From positions 26,050,422 through 26,114,421 of the forward strand of contig OV651819.1 of the NCBI GenBank assembly GCA_927349885.1: a DNA stretch of 64,000 bases, given 5' to 3'. Below the pieces are notes generated by a model. That model was not told the origin of the DNA, did no database searches, and worked only from the letters and a program-made list of their open reading frames with translations. The position numbers and the translations under genes are program-made. Each line of letters begins with the position of its first letter. Positions within the stretch are counted from its first letter, which is position 1. Of this stretch, positions 11,661 through 23,336 are shown in pieces. The DNA comes from Psylliodes chrysocephalus. Its lineage: Eukaryota; Arthropoda; Insecta; Coleoptera; Chrysomelidae.

Positions 11661-12643
11661 GTCCGATTGAAACTTCGTGAAGACTGTTCTTCTCATTTCT
11701 ATTTTTGCGTACTAAATAGGTGTTTATAGGTCTTTATCTTTAGGCAAGTGCTCTAAAGCGACTAATTCAGAAAGATCAAATATCAACGTGTATCGTACAA
11801 TATGTATATTACCAGAGACAACCACAAGACGTGTAACTTTATAGAATCTTTTAATTTAAAACTCGATCAACCGATCATCGAGGAGACCGAGAAGTGGCGA
11901 CGTTACGATAGAGCTTTGAATCAATTGAAATAAAACAGAGTAAAACACTTTTTTGTGATTCTTGTTTCTGGTATGTGTGTCAAAACAGTGAGTACTGGCC
12001 TTGCATTGTAGCATATACCACATATACCCGCTTCGCCTTCAAACTACATGACTGTGATTACTGGTAATTAGATCTAAGCCGAGAAAATGTATTTTCTAAA
12101 CACACAGATAAAGACCAATTTCTCCCTTTTATCGATCGTTCTGCTCTGAGAACATCGAGTTCGCTCTATGTTTTTGCTCCAAAGTGAAACAAACACTTTT
12201 GGGATCGCTCGGAGTGTCAATTTAAACACGTATGCAGCGCTCGGAGATCTCCGATGATCAAATCAAACGCACCATACATAAAAACCAGTTCTGTGGATCG
12301 CTCATGCAGTGTATATATGGTTTTCTCCCTTTCTTATACTGTTTGCAGATATGATCGCCTCACTTACACAGCACAAGACAATCAGAGTTGTCGCACCATA
12401 GCCCCCTTCTCTTTCTGTTCTGTCATGTATATGCCAATTTTGTTATTAATAGTCAAAAATTTCTAGCCTAGCTTTTCGTTAGAGGTTGTGTTTACTTTAT
12501 ATTGTGGTATCTCTAGTCTTCATAATTGAGGTTTTTCTCTTTTGTAGTTGTTTTGGAAAGTTATTACCTAATATCAATGTGTTTATTTTATGTTTTAGTG
12601 TTGGCATACGTAACTTTGTTTAGCTTGTGGATACAATAAATTA
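11661..12643. other. no recognisable gene
   Basis: Slightly more GC-rich than the surroundings. An open frame at 12254-12466 looks random. Nothing was recognised. Confidence 0.4.
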
Positions 12644-13080
12644 CACCGGCACACAAAAAAAAAATGTTTGTACATCAGACACGACCTACCTACCGGCATG
12701 TATTTTGACCCGCTGAATCCGAATTTCAAGTCAGTTTGGGCCGTCCACCCTTCAATATCTACTCTTGCAATATCTCTAAAAACTGTTGTATGAACTGAAT
12801 GAGGTGAAATATTTTCTCAGATTTTGAACTGTTTTTTGTTGGTATCAAACTTTTTTGTTCTCAAATGACCTTCGCAGTATTCAGCGGGTCGAAATACATA
12901 ATAATTATGCTTGATTTCAAAACATAATTTTTTTTTATTACTAATTATCTTATTTTTAAAATTTACTCGATATTGAAGGGTGGACGGCCCAAACTGACTT
13001 GAAATTGGGATTCAGCGGGTCAAAATACATGCCGGTAGGTAGGTCGTGTCTGATGTACAACTTTTTTTTGTGTGCCGGTG
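12644..13080. mobile_element. 437-bp transposon with ~120-bp TIRs and TTA duplication
   Basis: The ends are CACCGGCACAC and GTGTGCCGGTG. The arms stay nearly identical for about 120 bp, including GACACGACCTACCTACCGGC and GGGCCGTCCACCCTTCAATA. TTA flanks both ends (12641-12643 and 13081-13083), fitting a 3-bp target duplication. The ~190-bp interior has no ORF. A 3-bp duplication with ends starting CAC would suit the CACTA-type (CMC) group, but that is only a suggestion. Confidence 0.8.
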
Positions 13081-13552
13081 TTATTATTTAATAGTGACCC
13101 GGGTATTCCATATTTTAAAAAATTTATGCGAAATTCCAGAATATGCAATAACCACTTTTTTCAGGCTGACTACAAGATAATATTACCTGGAGATAAAAAC
13201 CTGATGCATTAGGTACCATTTAACCACCAGAGTACTGAAAACTACTAATTTGTTGATGAAAGTAAGTTAGTTAATTATTAAATTATTTTAACGATTTTAT
13301 TGAAAAATAGATTTACTTAGTTACTTTTGAATATTAGGAAAAATCCGCCAACGGTTTAACGGGCTATTTTTTTTAAACCATTTTAGACCTATTGAAACAC
13401 ATTTCAAAATACTTTTTTTGCCCTGCAAACGCTTTAAAATATTTTTTTTTCTTACCTTAAAACTTTAAAATGTGTCCTCTAATTTAGATGTTGAAAAAAT
13501 TTGAACTACATCATTTTGATTAATTTTTTGTTATAAAAACTGCTAAATAATA

Positions 13553-14755
13553 ATACTAGACCATCCATAATGCAATAAGCCATCCAAATTTTTTCGTAAA
13601 CAGTTTATTTTCTTAATTTACGACCAGGTCAAAGTTCGTAAAAATGATCTAATTTTCATAACCCCAATGACAATTGACATTGGCAGTGTCACATGTGTCT
13701 AAAAGAAATACAATGTTGCCATATCAATTATGTATTACAGAGCAAAGGTAATTTTTACCTATGCCCTGCGTTGTACCAGGCCAACCGATTGACTTCAGTA
13801 TCAGAAAAATTATATAAAACTAACGATTTAAAAAATACCCTACCCTAACCAACCCTCATTAGCGTCTGGCCAGTAAACCTTGATCCCAACTTGTAACGAA
13901 TGTATATTTATCGTGGGCATCTAACAATAAGAAAATATACAATAAGTAGACGAAGCAACGACTTCTTGTAGGGTGGCGGCTTTGCCGCCACCAGAAAATT
14001 CTAAACCATACCTGGCTATGCCAAACGGCATAGACTGTAACGGCCTGGACACAGCTCAAATTGAAAAAAAAAAAGTATTTTTTACAAATATTAGATAAGT
14101 ATCTACATGCCGTAAATAACGTACAATCATCATGAAATGAAATAAAAAGACGGTTGTCTGTGATTACTACAAATGTTTTTACTTCGGGATCCAAATTTAC
14201 CATCATCCGTCATTTTTACCTATGCCCTGTGTTGTAACAGGCCAACCAATTGACGTCAATATTGATATACAATAAGAAGACGAAGCAACGTCTTCTGGTA
14301 GGGTGGCGGCGAAGCCGCCACCAGAAAATATTAACCCATACCTGGCTACGCCGACCGGCATAGACTTCAACGGCCTAGACACAGCTCAAATTAAAAAAAA
14401 AGTATTGTTTATAAATATTAGATAAGTTCCGACACACAATCATCATGAAATGAAATAAAAAGACGAATGTCTGTGATTACTACAAATGTTTTTACTTCGG
14501 GATCCAAATTCACCTACTGGCCAGACACTATGTAATTTTTCAGCCAACTTTCATTAACCGAATTATTTCCTGACTTATATGTTTTCTTACTCGATTTGGC
14601 AACACCGCATTTATTGAAACTAGAAACGTCAATTGTCATTGAAAATAATTTACTGTTTATTTGTTTTTCTAACAGACTGAAAATGAAAAATAAGAAAATT
14701 TGATCGTGTATGAAAAAATTTGATATGGTTTATTGCTCTATGAATGGTCTAATAT
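13553..14755. mobile_element. 1.2-kb element with degenerate TIRs holding a nested tandem-core element
   Basis: Outer ends TAGACCATCCATAATGCAAT (13557 on) and its imperfect complement ending GGTCTA at 14751 define the unit. Similarity continues inward through AAATTTTTTC and TGACAATTGAC. Inside, an inverted pair TCTGGCCAGTA (about 13863 and, reversed, about 14516) bounds a second unit carrying two tandem ~460-bp related cores. No transposase-like ORF. Boundaries are approximate and the superfamily is unknown. Confidence 0.6.
13752..14510. repeat. two tandem cores with GC-rich hairpin
   Basis: Core copies at about 13752-14200 and 14213-14510 share ACCTATGCCCTG, GTAGGGTGGCGGC, CACAGCTCAAATT, ATCATGAAATGAAATAAAAA and CTTCGGGATCCAAATT. 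Each contains a GGTGGCGGC/GCCGCCACC hairpin with a 4-base loop (about 13973 and 14303). A divergent form of the CACAGCTCAAATT region recurs inverted near 30565-30625. Confidence 0.7.
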
Positions 14756-15475
14756 TGATATTTAGCCTTTTCTACAACAAGAAATCAGTAAAAATGGTTT
14801 ATTTCACATTTGTTTTATGATGGAGACTCGACAACAAATTTTAAGGTAAACAAATTTTAAGGATTTTAAGGTAAAAAAAAATTTTAAGTGTTAGCGGACC
14901 CAAAATTGTTATGTATAGTGTGTTTTAAAGTGTCTAAAATCTTTCTATAACATTTCAATAGTAAAATCCGCCGTTCGAGTGTCGGCGTATAATAGCGAAT
15001 ATTATTTTGTAATAAAATCATGACACCACTATGTCTATTGCCATATTTTTATCTGAAGTGCAACATGACACACAAAATATGAATTCAGCTTATCAGTTTT
15101 ATAAAATATTAAATTTTTTATTTCTTATTTTTTTAGATATCTACTTGTCTAATTTTACATAGAGTACATACATAATACACTTTTATAAAAAATTTCTATA
15201 ATATGATTTTGGCATTTTTAATCGCTTCCTTTAATGCAAAATTCAAAATATTTAACATAAATCATTTTTGAAATATTATAATAAAGATTTTTACAATTAC
15301 ATACTTATTTTTAAGCACAGAAGAAGATCATCATGACACTCGATTATTGTCTGCTATAGCTAGTACAAGTAAAGACACCAGATAAAATATTCATCAGTTT
15401 AAAAGAGTGATTAAATAGACAAGAAAATCTAATTTACCTTGCAGCGGAACCAGTGGATACATATTAATAGTATAT
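14756..15475. other. no recognisable gene
   Basis: AT-rich spacer. Nothing supportable was seen. Confidence 0.45.
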
Positions 15476-16078
15476 TATGCAACGATCATGTAATGATGGT
15501 TATTAATACACGAGCATTAACCGGGATACGAAACGAGCCAAAGGCGAGTTTCGTATGGTTTATGCGAGTGTTTTAATAACCATTACATGAGAGTTGCATA
15601 CGCTATTTTTTCTACACCCGATAAATAATCAAGACCTATAAATATTATATTTATATTGGTATTGAACACAATAACAGTAATTACTCGTATTTCTATAAAA
15701 AATTCTACAAAATTGTAATTAATGGTATTACTTCAGGTATTGGTATTTCCCTAGATTTTTGCGGTAAAATATTTTGTACTGTATTTTCTGCTTTCTCCGA
15801 TATGTGTGGAGGAGTCTTCTATATCGCTAATATCAGACATTTTAATATTATAATTATCGAAGTTTAGCTACCTACGAAAATTTAATACGTTTTGACAACT
15901 AAAATAATTACATAGGAACCTAGGACAAACGTCAAACAGCATGCTTGATTGAAAAATTGTAGGTTTCTATTGATTAAAAATCTGTATCGTAATGAAAAAT
16001 CTGTATCATAATGGGTATCATTATGAAACGGATTATGGGCATATAAGTGCATTATTATAATACGGGTGTAGAAAAAAA
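15476..16078 (-). mobile_element. hairpin-headed element A (TIR TTTTTTCTACACCCG)
   Basis: Two parts. First, a 125-bp near-palindrome (15476-15600) whose arms begin TATGCAAC/GTTGCATA and whose apex reads CGAGCCAAAGGCGAG (about 15534-15548). Second, a unit bounded by perfect 15-bp inverted repeats TTTTTTCTACACCCG (15606-15620) and its complement (16063-16077). On the minus strand the interior starts a short acidic frame MSDISDIEDSSTHIGE (ATG near 15840) that stops after ~29 codons. The same architecture, with closely related TIRs, recurs at 46745-47481. It is non-autonomous here. Confidence 0.7.
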
Positions 16079-16480
16079 AATTATTTCATATTAATATAGG
16101 TAATATATTTTTAGTTAATTACATGTATCATTTCAATAAAACTATAAAAGCTATGGCCTACTATAATTTTATTAAATATACATTCACCTTAATATCATGC
16201 GATAATTTATTAGTCAAAAATAATACATAGGTACAGTGTTTCTACTTAAGTTGGCAGTGTATGTAAACTTATTATTAATTGCTACGTTGCCCCAAGGTTT
16301 AGGATTGTAATGCAGCTCTTCTCACTTGAGATAAGGGTGACTAGCTCAATTAATTTTATTTACGATAATCGGAGAGATAGGGTCGTGGAAAAACAAAAGT
16401 ATGGATTAACCTTTTAATACTTCAGCAACTAGTCAGCTGTTTAATTAGCAAAGTGGAACATATCCAGCAAATGCATTAAA
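16079..16480. other. no recognisable gene
   Basis: AT-rich sequence upstream of a candidate exon. A promoter could lie here but none can be defined. Confidence 0.35.
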
Positions 16481-17455
16481 ATGACTTCGTTGCCCGTTTG
16501 GTACCAATCGTTCACAAGGTAAGTAGAAGTGCATAAGAGCATAAATTTAATAATACTGAAAATATACCTAAATCTTATTATACCATAAACTGGCGTTATT
16601 TATCTATATTTTATTTTACGAGAAACTAAATAAGCTATGCCAAAACAGCAAACAAAAGTAAGGGTAGACAAAATGCAATACCCACTTAAATTTTCTAAAC
16701 TAAAACTATTCGATAGTTAGAATACGAAATAGCTAAATACAAATTCAACTTTTAAGGTTAAACAATCCCGCTTTTAATGTAATGAAGTTATAATACTAAA
16801 AGCTATGATTTATTTACAAGATACTACTATGACAGTGATGTTATTAACTATATGTACAGGAAGGTGATGCAAGGTAATGTTATTAGCAATAATAGCAAGC
16901 TAAGCGTGGCTAAAATAAAGCTCAGGCAATGAAGTAGGCAATGGAACGTTCTTACTTGTTCTGTGATTTCCTGATCTACCATATCAGAGTTATCGATCGG
17001 TTACTAAGGGCTGGACTAACAAGCTAAGCAGGAAGCAGTGAACTATAGTACGGTTTACTTCCTCAACTGGAACGCTAAGCCAAGCACTGACGATAGTGTG
17101 TCCAAATTAAATAATAGCTACTAAATACTACAGCTAAATACTACAGGAGTGGCACAAGAAGCTCTACAGAATGGATACAAACAAGAAGGCCTAAAATAGA
17201 GGGAATATTCTACATATAAACTAAAGCATGGTTGGTATGGACTTACCGTAGATGTTAGGTGGCCTTTGGAAGAAAAGTATTATTTCCACAACAAGGTGCT
17301 GCCAATAATGACAAATATACTTTAAAGGTATACTTTCTCTTTTATTATTAGCTAAATAATCCGAATAAAATTCGTTAAATTTCAGGTACCACATGGACCA
17401 GAGAAAGCTAATTGAAAAAGGACAGAAGAGGAAGGAAGTTCTTCAGCCACAATGA
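16481..17455 (+). CDS. candidate two-exon mini-gene, unrecognised
   Basis: An ATG at 16481 opens MTSLPVWYQSFTR and runs directly into a textbook donor (ACAAG|GTAAGT, intron from 16519). An acceptor at 17381-17385 (AAATTTCAG) rejoins the frame in phase and gives YHMDQRKLIEKGQKRKEV before a stop at 17453, 35 residues in all. AATAAA lies at 17524-17529. A second frame of the downstream exon stays open to 17527 and ends GPDDLGLALKFE, so an alternative acceptor or a frameshift is possible. No family recognised. It could be the start of a small host protein, an unrelated transposon exon, or chance. Nothing around it acts as a partner. Confidence 0.25.
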
Positions 17456-18078
17456 CAATCTAGGGTTGCCAATAAATTACCATATTTTAGGACCAGATGA
17501 CCTTGGCCTTGCACTTAAATTTGAATAAATTAAAGTGAATGTAGATTTTAGCAAAGAAGAAGTAATTTGGAATTTAAACAATTGCAATTAGATTCATAAA
17601 AGAGAAGAGGGAAGGTCAAGGTCGACAATTTTTGTCAAACTGTTTGTTTACATTCAGGTACAGGTTATAGAAAATTAATATACATAATTTGAACAATCTT
17701 GTGTTTTCTTTTAACTACAGGTAAGGTTATTATGTAACATAATTTTGGGAAAAAGTTACTCTTCATAAAAAGTTTGTGCTCAAATATAAAATACCTTCAT
17801 ATTTTCTAAAAAACATTACAATAACTTTTTCTTAAAACTAATAATAAATGTTTAATATACTGTTAACTAGAGTAGACAGCGTTGTTTGATAGTGTTTAAA
17901 ATTCGCGCTTGTTCATGACCTATTCCAATGTTTTTCGTAATACCAATGCAGGAAGAGATTATTTAAAAAGATCTATGATATCCGAATTTCCAGTTCTGTG
18001 AGCGCCGTGCACAGCGCTCTCGACTCTTGCCTTTCATTACAATCGCCCAGTAAAATTTTGCCGAACCAATTATTTACA
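17456..18078. other. no recognisable gene
   Basis: Contains a possible AATAAA signal at 17524 belonging to the mini-gene candidate. Otherwise featureless AT-rich sequence. Confidence 0.4.
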
Positions 18079-18352
18079 TTAGGTTCTTTTGTTCGGCTCA
18101 CTGGTGTAGGAATGAACTACACCAATGCACACCATGGTTTTTGTTTGGCCCAGTGTCAAATCCACTACACTTTCCTGTCGCGATGTGGTGTCCACTGGTG
18201 GATATTTTCTCCACCAGCTATTTAGAAGGAATGAATTAAACTCGACATGTGTATAAGAATCAGGAGGAAGTAAACTAGGTAAATAAAGGTGGTGTAACTG
18301 GTGTAATTTACACTGGTGGACACTGCACCAACAGCGAACGAAAAAACCTAAT
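18079..18352. mobile_element. ~270-bp MITE with imperfect TIRs
   Basis: TTAGGTTCTTTTGTTCG (18079-18095) is mirrored by CGAACGAAAAAACCTAA (18335-18351). The arms continue with variants of CACTGGTGTA and TACACCAGT. No ORF of interest, and superfamily unknown. Confidence 0.65.
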
Positions 18353-18929
18353 AAGTTGCTCGTCTCGTGTTGTCTCTGATATTACTTCTGAGCGCGTATC
18401 CCAGCAGGAAAGATTGTACGCCTGCAGTTACCTCTGTCCGAAACGTAATTGTTTTCTATAATGCGTTCCGCATACCTAACTTGGAAATCTACAATCAAGC
18501 ATTTGTAAAATTCAAAAAAATTCATTACACTAGCATTGGTTGTTTTAATTAAAACAACAAAATAAATCAAAATCATCTAAAAATAAGTGCAGCGATATAA
18601 GCATAAGCATCGTTTTTAATTTCTATATTGATATGATTTCCTGCCCTGGCGTAGCTCTGAGTACCAGGAACAATATTCCTGAGGGTGCGCTTCTCTCTGA
18701 AATTTTATGAATTTAAAAAAAAGATAATAATTAAAAGTGTTCTCAATCTTCTCTCGGATTCCTTTAATTTCTAAATTCTAAATTAAATTTTCGAGTTAAA
18801 TGTCTTTCTCCTTTCTGCTACCAGCTGGTATTCTCTGCTACTGAATGCTTTTAGAATTTGTAAATTATTCAGACTTTGTCATTATCAATGACAAATAAGA
18901 AAATTAATTTTCTATCAAACAACTTTAAA

Positions 18930-19317
18930 ATTTTTTACTTGTACTTGTCTTTTGGATCTCTTTTTCTTTGATTCTTTCAAACAGTGCTATACTATTTACT
19001 TTCTTCAAAATTTGTGGTCAGTAATCCTCAAATTTTCAAAATATCCATTTATTGTTAATTTCTACACATCGACTAATCTTCACTGTGATTCTTATTGCTG
19101 TTATTTGTTTCTTTGTATCAAGAAACTATTTGGAATTTATTATTATGAAATTTTGAAGATCGTTACAAATTCTTATCCTCCCATCAATTTGGATAGTCCA
19201 AACTGATTCAAAATTTTTGTCATCAATAAAATTTTTTACACATTTCACAACACAGTGGGTGATATTCTTCCTAATACTCAAAATACACCCAACAGGAATC
19301 CACATCAATATATACAT
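18930..19317 (-). pseudogene. unrecognised decayed coding stretch
   Basis: On the minus strand one frame runs for ~120 codons with only a few stops and a protein-like composition: SIRKNITHCVVKCVKNFIDD at the start, IDGRIRICNDLQNFIIINSK in the middle, then ITAIRITVKISRCVEINNKW and a charged tail ending IKEKEIQKTSTSKKF. I do not recognise the family. Two or three in-frame stops argue for a pseudogene, possibly of a mobile element. It could also be chance in AT-rich DNA. Confidence 0.3.
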
Positions 19318-19747
19318 ATAATTTTCTTTAATAATAGTTAAATGAGTAGGTAAATCTCTTTTTTATTCATTATCTATGTTGTAAAAAAGGAAAATTTTTT
19401 TATATAAAAATATAATTTATTCTCTTCTATAAATTGTCATATATTTTTGTTACGTTACAGCATAAATAAAAATATTTCCAAGCCACATGTAATTGGATTA
19501 CATATTTTTTAAAAAGCTATTTAAATTCAATGTTCATTTTTTCAAGCAATAAAATAATTTTTATCACCTTTACATAAATGATAAACTAACAGAATAAAAA
19601 TATATTATACATCTCTACAAAAAAAGTTTTTTTTTTTACAAAAAAAAAATTGACAGGCTTGATTTCAAAACGACGATGTATCTCTGTACACTTTAAATGA
19701 CCTGCATCTGCTAGTAAGAAATCACTCAACTCGGCTATCCTCTAATA

Positions 19748-20137
19748 CAGCGTTACTCAAAGTGTGGTCCGCGGAGCCCTGGGGCTCCGCAAAGCCTTTG
19801 TGGGGGCTCCGCGAAGAAAATAATAATAGAAGGACCATATGATTTTGCTCGGAGGACCTTTTTTTTTAGAAGTCACTAAGAGAGGAAGAAGGATATGATT
19901 TTGTTCAGAGGACCTTTTTTTTTAGAAGTCACCAAGAGGAAGGAGGATATGATTTTGATCTTTTTGTGGGGGCTCCGCGAACAAGGAGGAGGGACCTGGC
20001 TCAAGGCCTGTTTTTTTTAGAGTCACTAAGAGGAAGGATGATATAGACCTTTTTTTTAGAAATGTGTTTAGTGCTCCTCCAAATATTTCGATTTTCAAGA
20101 AGGTTCCGTCACCAAAAAAGTTTGAGAACTTACCTGC
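19748..20137. mobile_element. hAT-like MITE with internal 55-60-bp repeats
   Basis: The left end CAGCGTTACTCAAAGTGTGG and right end (complement CAGGTAAGTTCTCAAACTTT) resemble hAT MITE termini of the CAGnGGTTCTCAAA type. The interior contains four degenerate repeats around GGATATGATTTTG, GGACCTTTTTTTTAGA and AGTCACTAAGAGG, plus two GGGGGCTCCGCG blocks. I could not find a matching 8-bp target duplication, so the boundaries may have decayed. Confidence 0.6.
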
Positions 20138-20493
20138 CATCGTAATAATAATCTAGTAAATCTTTCTTCTTCTGTGCTATCGTTCACGGTTACCGGAGTG
20201 AACCTTTGCGATATAGGTTTAAAATATCTACTTACATGCTAAATTTGTGCAATATTTATTGTTTTAGATTCTAGTAAACCTTTAAGATGTTCGTTATATA
20301 CCTTTTATACCTACTTTTGTCTAGTCGTTGTGTTTTATAAGTAACTTATAGTATCGCACATGTGTAATTGGGTTACTTTGTAATATGTCTATCTTATTAA
20401 TATCTACCTCAACTTTTGTGATATTATTTGATTTTAAGAATATTTTAATAATAATTTTATATTTTGTTTTATTTGAAATATCTATGTTTCATT
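20138..20493. other. no recognisable gene
   Basis: AT-rich spacer. Nothing was seen. Confidence 0.45.
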
Positions 20494-23050
20494 GGGCCAT
20501 TCGCACCGCTTCAGAATAAATTTCCCCTTAGTAAAGTGAAACTTATTATTTAAGTATTACTTATCGTAGTTTAATTCGCACCAGCCGATTAAAAAGCAAC
20601 GATTAATTAAGTGTGAGATTGATTTGGCAACGTCAAGATTTTTCTAAAAAGAAAAAAGAAATAATGTTAAATTTTATTTTTATTTTGAATGTTTAATGAA
20701 AGCTGCGTTCAATGAGTGTGTCGAATTCTTGCTGCGATTGGGGTAGCAGGATCAGCTTACTGAAGGGTACGCTAAATTTACAAAAATTAAATTTGTGTCG
20801 AACGATAATTCTAATTTAATGAAACGTAGCATTTGCAATTGAAAGTGAATTTGTTTATTTGTCACTTGGAGTTTTCATCAACAATTTACAATAATTTTAA
20901 TATTTAAGTATTTTTTTATAATTTTTATCACATTATAATGCACAACCAGGTTGTTCTTCTAGCAATCGCAAGTAGCGATTGGTTTTAGGCGTTTTAGGTT
21001 GTTTTTAAGAGGTTTCCAGCTCAACTTTCTTGATAGAAGCAGAAACTAGCGCAAAAATGAAAGGCTCCAAAATGATACGGATTGATATAAAGCGATACGT
21101 ATCATAGAACGAAAGCGATTAGTATCGGTTTGGATCGCTGTCTCATTGAACGCAGCTAAAGTTATGATTGCCTGTGTCACAGGACTGTTCAAAAAAATTA
21201 GATGAACTAAGAAGTAATAAAATAGAGCACGAAGTACAGACATAATGAGAGTAAAATTAGTGTTAAATCAATTAGTTAATATAAAAAAATAGAAATCATA
21301 CTAACGTTGAAAGATAAGTATGAGATAGCGAATATTAATAAGGGCCATTCGCACCGCTTCAGAATAAATTTCCCCTTAGTAAAGTGAAACTTATTATTTA
21401 AGTATTACTTATCGTAGTTTAATTCGCACCAGCCTATTAGAAAGCAACGATTAATTAAGTGTCGGATTGATTTGGCAACGTCAAGATTTTTCTAGAAAAA
21501 GAAGAAATAATGTCAAATTTGAATTTTATTTTGAATGTTTAATGAAAGCTCCGTGTAATGAGTGTATCGGATTCTTGCTGCGATTGGGGTAGCGGGATCA
21601 GCTTACTGAACGGTACGCTCAATTTACAAAAATTAAATTTGTATCAAACGATAATTCTAATTTAATGAAACGTAGCATTTTCAATTGAAAGTGAATATGT
21701 TTATTTGCCACTTGGAGTTTTCATCAACGATGTACAATAATTTTAATATTTAAGTATTTTTTTTATTATTTTCACATTAATGCACAACCAGGTTGTTCTT
21801 CTAGCAATCGTAAATAGCGATTGGTTTTAGGCGTTTTAGGTTGATTTTAAGAGGTTTCCGGCTCATCTTTCTTGATAGAAACAGAAACTAGCGCAAAAAT
21901 GAAACGCTCCCAAATGATATGGATCGATATAAAGCAATACGTACCGTAGAACGAAAGCGATTGGTATCGGTTGGGATTGTTATGTCTCACTGAACGCAGC
22001 AAAAGTTAAGATTGTCACAGGCGCAGAAGAGAAAAAACTCTCTCTTGTGTCACAGGACTATTTAAAAAAAATAGATAAACTAAGAAGTAATAAAATAGAG
22101 CACGAAGGACAGCCATAATGAAAGTAAAATTAGTATTAATTCAATTAGTTAATATAAAAAAAATATGGAAATCATACTAACGTTGAAAGATGGGGATGAG
22201 TTTAATGCTAATTTTACAAAAAAGATTCACAAAAAAAACACTTTTTATAAAAATGGTTATAATTGTGTTGTCTGTAAAAATATTTGAGTTTGAAACCTAC
22301 ATATTTATTATAAGGATACTATAAATTTGCTTTAATTTCATCAAGGCAATTAAGAATTTTCTTCGGCCAATTCAAATCGCAGTGTAAAAGTAATCGTTTT
22401 TTGTATATATTATTTTATATTCTTCGTGGTATCTTATATTAATGAAATCAAGCATTTTCAAAGCCTCATCATCTTCCATTATTACCATTTTGTGTATTGC
22501 AATTTTACAAATGTTAATAAATCAATGACAGAATGACAGTCAACATCACTCAAAATTATAAAAATTAAATATTTTAAGGTTAAGTAATGGTTTAAGCTGA
22601 AAAATTTCTGGGCTTAGTAAAGTGATTCTTAACGCCTTGATAAGTGGAACTTTAATAACGGTGCAAACGGTAATGCCTTCTTAAGTGTCACTTAGATGCT
22701 AAGTAAAAGCGTTGCGAATGGCCCTAAGAGTTTAATGCTAATTTTACCAAAAAGATTCGCAAAAAACACTCTCTATAAAAATGGTTATAATTGCATTGTC
22801 TATAAAAATATTCGAGTTTGTAACCTACACATTTATTATAAGGATACTATAAATTTGCTTCAATTTCATCAAGGCAATTAAGAATTTTCTTCGGCCAACT
22901 TAAATCGCAGTGTAAAAGTAATCGTTTCTTGTATATATTATTTTATATTCTTCGTGGTATCTTATATTAATGAAATCAAGCATTTTCAAAGCTTCATCTT
23001 CCATTATTTCAATTTTGTGTATTACAATTTTACAAATGCTAATAATAATA
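20494..23050. mobile_element. PIF/Harbinger-like element copy A, interrupted by copy B
   Basis: The left part (20494-21341) begins GGGCCATTCGCACCGCTTCA and is ~90% identical to the first ~850 bp of copy B. The right part (22725-23050) matches B's internal segment 22198-22520, so A continues on the far side of B. The inserted copy is flanked by TAA on both sides. A's own right terminus was not found: similarity stops near 23045, so A is truncated on the right. On the minus strand, about 23006-22905 keeps MEDEALKMLDFINIRYHEEY, also present in B as MEDDEALKM..., a possible start of an element protein. Confidence 0.7.
21342..22724. mobile_element. PIF/Harbinger-like element copy B
   Basis: 1383 bp. 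Ends GGGCCATTCGCACCGC (left) and complement GGGCCATTCGCAACGC (right), with flanking TAA at 21339-21341 and 22725-22727. A GGGCC-type terminus plus a TWA 3-bp duplication is the signature of PIF/Harbinger. No intact transposase. A minus-strand fragment (MEDDEALKMLDFINIRYHEE, about 22480-22380) is the only protein-like piece. Non-autonomous. Confidence 0.8.
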
Positions 23051-23079
23051 AAATATCTTCGCAAAGTAGTCAGTGTTAT

Positions 23080-23336
23080 CAAAAGAGGAAATGTAAGGAA
23101 TAAGGTGAGAAGAGAACGACTGAATGTGGATCCTATATAACAGATAACTATTGAAGCCCGCCCTCAAAAGATTCGGACATTATAACCAGATTAAAAAACG
23201 AAAGGTCTGTCAAACAGGCATAGGGGGAGCAAGAAGACATAAAAAGAGACTCAAGGAACATTGGATTAATGAGAGTGTAACTAAAGTATTGAATGAAAGG
23301 AACATTAATCTAAGTAACAAATATAGCACGAAATAA
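23080..23336 (+). pseudogene. 3' tail of a non-LTR retrotransposon ORF
   Basis: The frame reads RFGHYNQIKKRKVCQTG, then GGARRHKKRLKEHWINESVT, then LNERNINLSNKYS. In the next frame it ends IARNKKEW-stop. LKRFGH, a basic linker, and a final RKEW are the usual closing motifs of arthropod LINE reverse-transcriptase ORFs (pattern WFGH...GRPRKRW...RKEW). Only ~80 codons remain, so clade cannot be fixed. It directly follows the truncated right end of Harbinger copy A. Confidence 0.6.
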
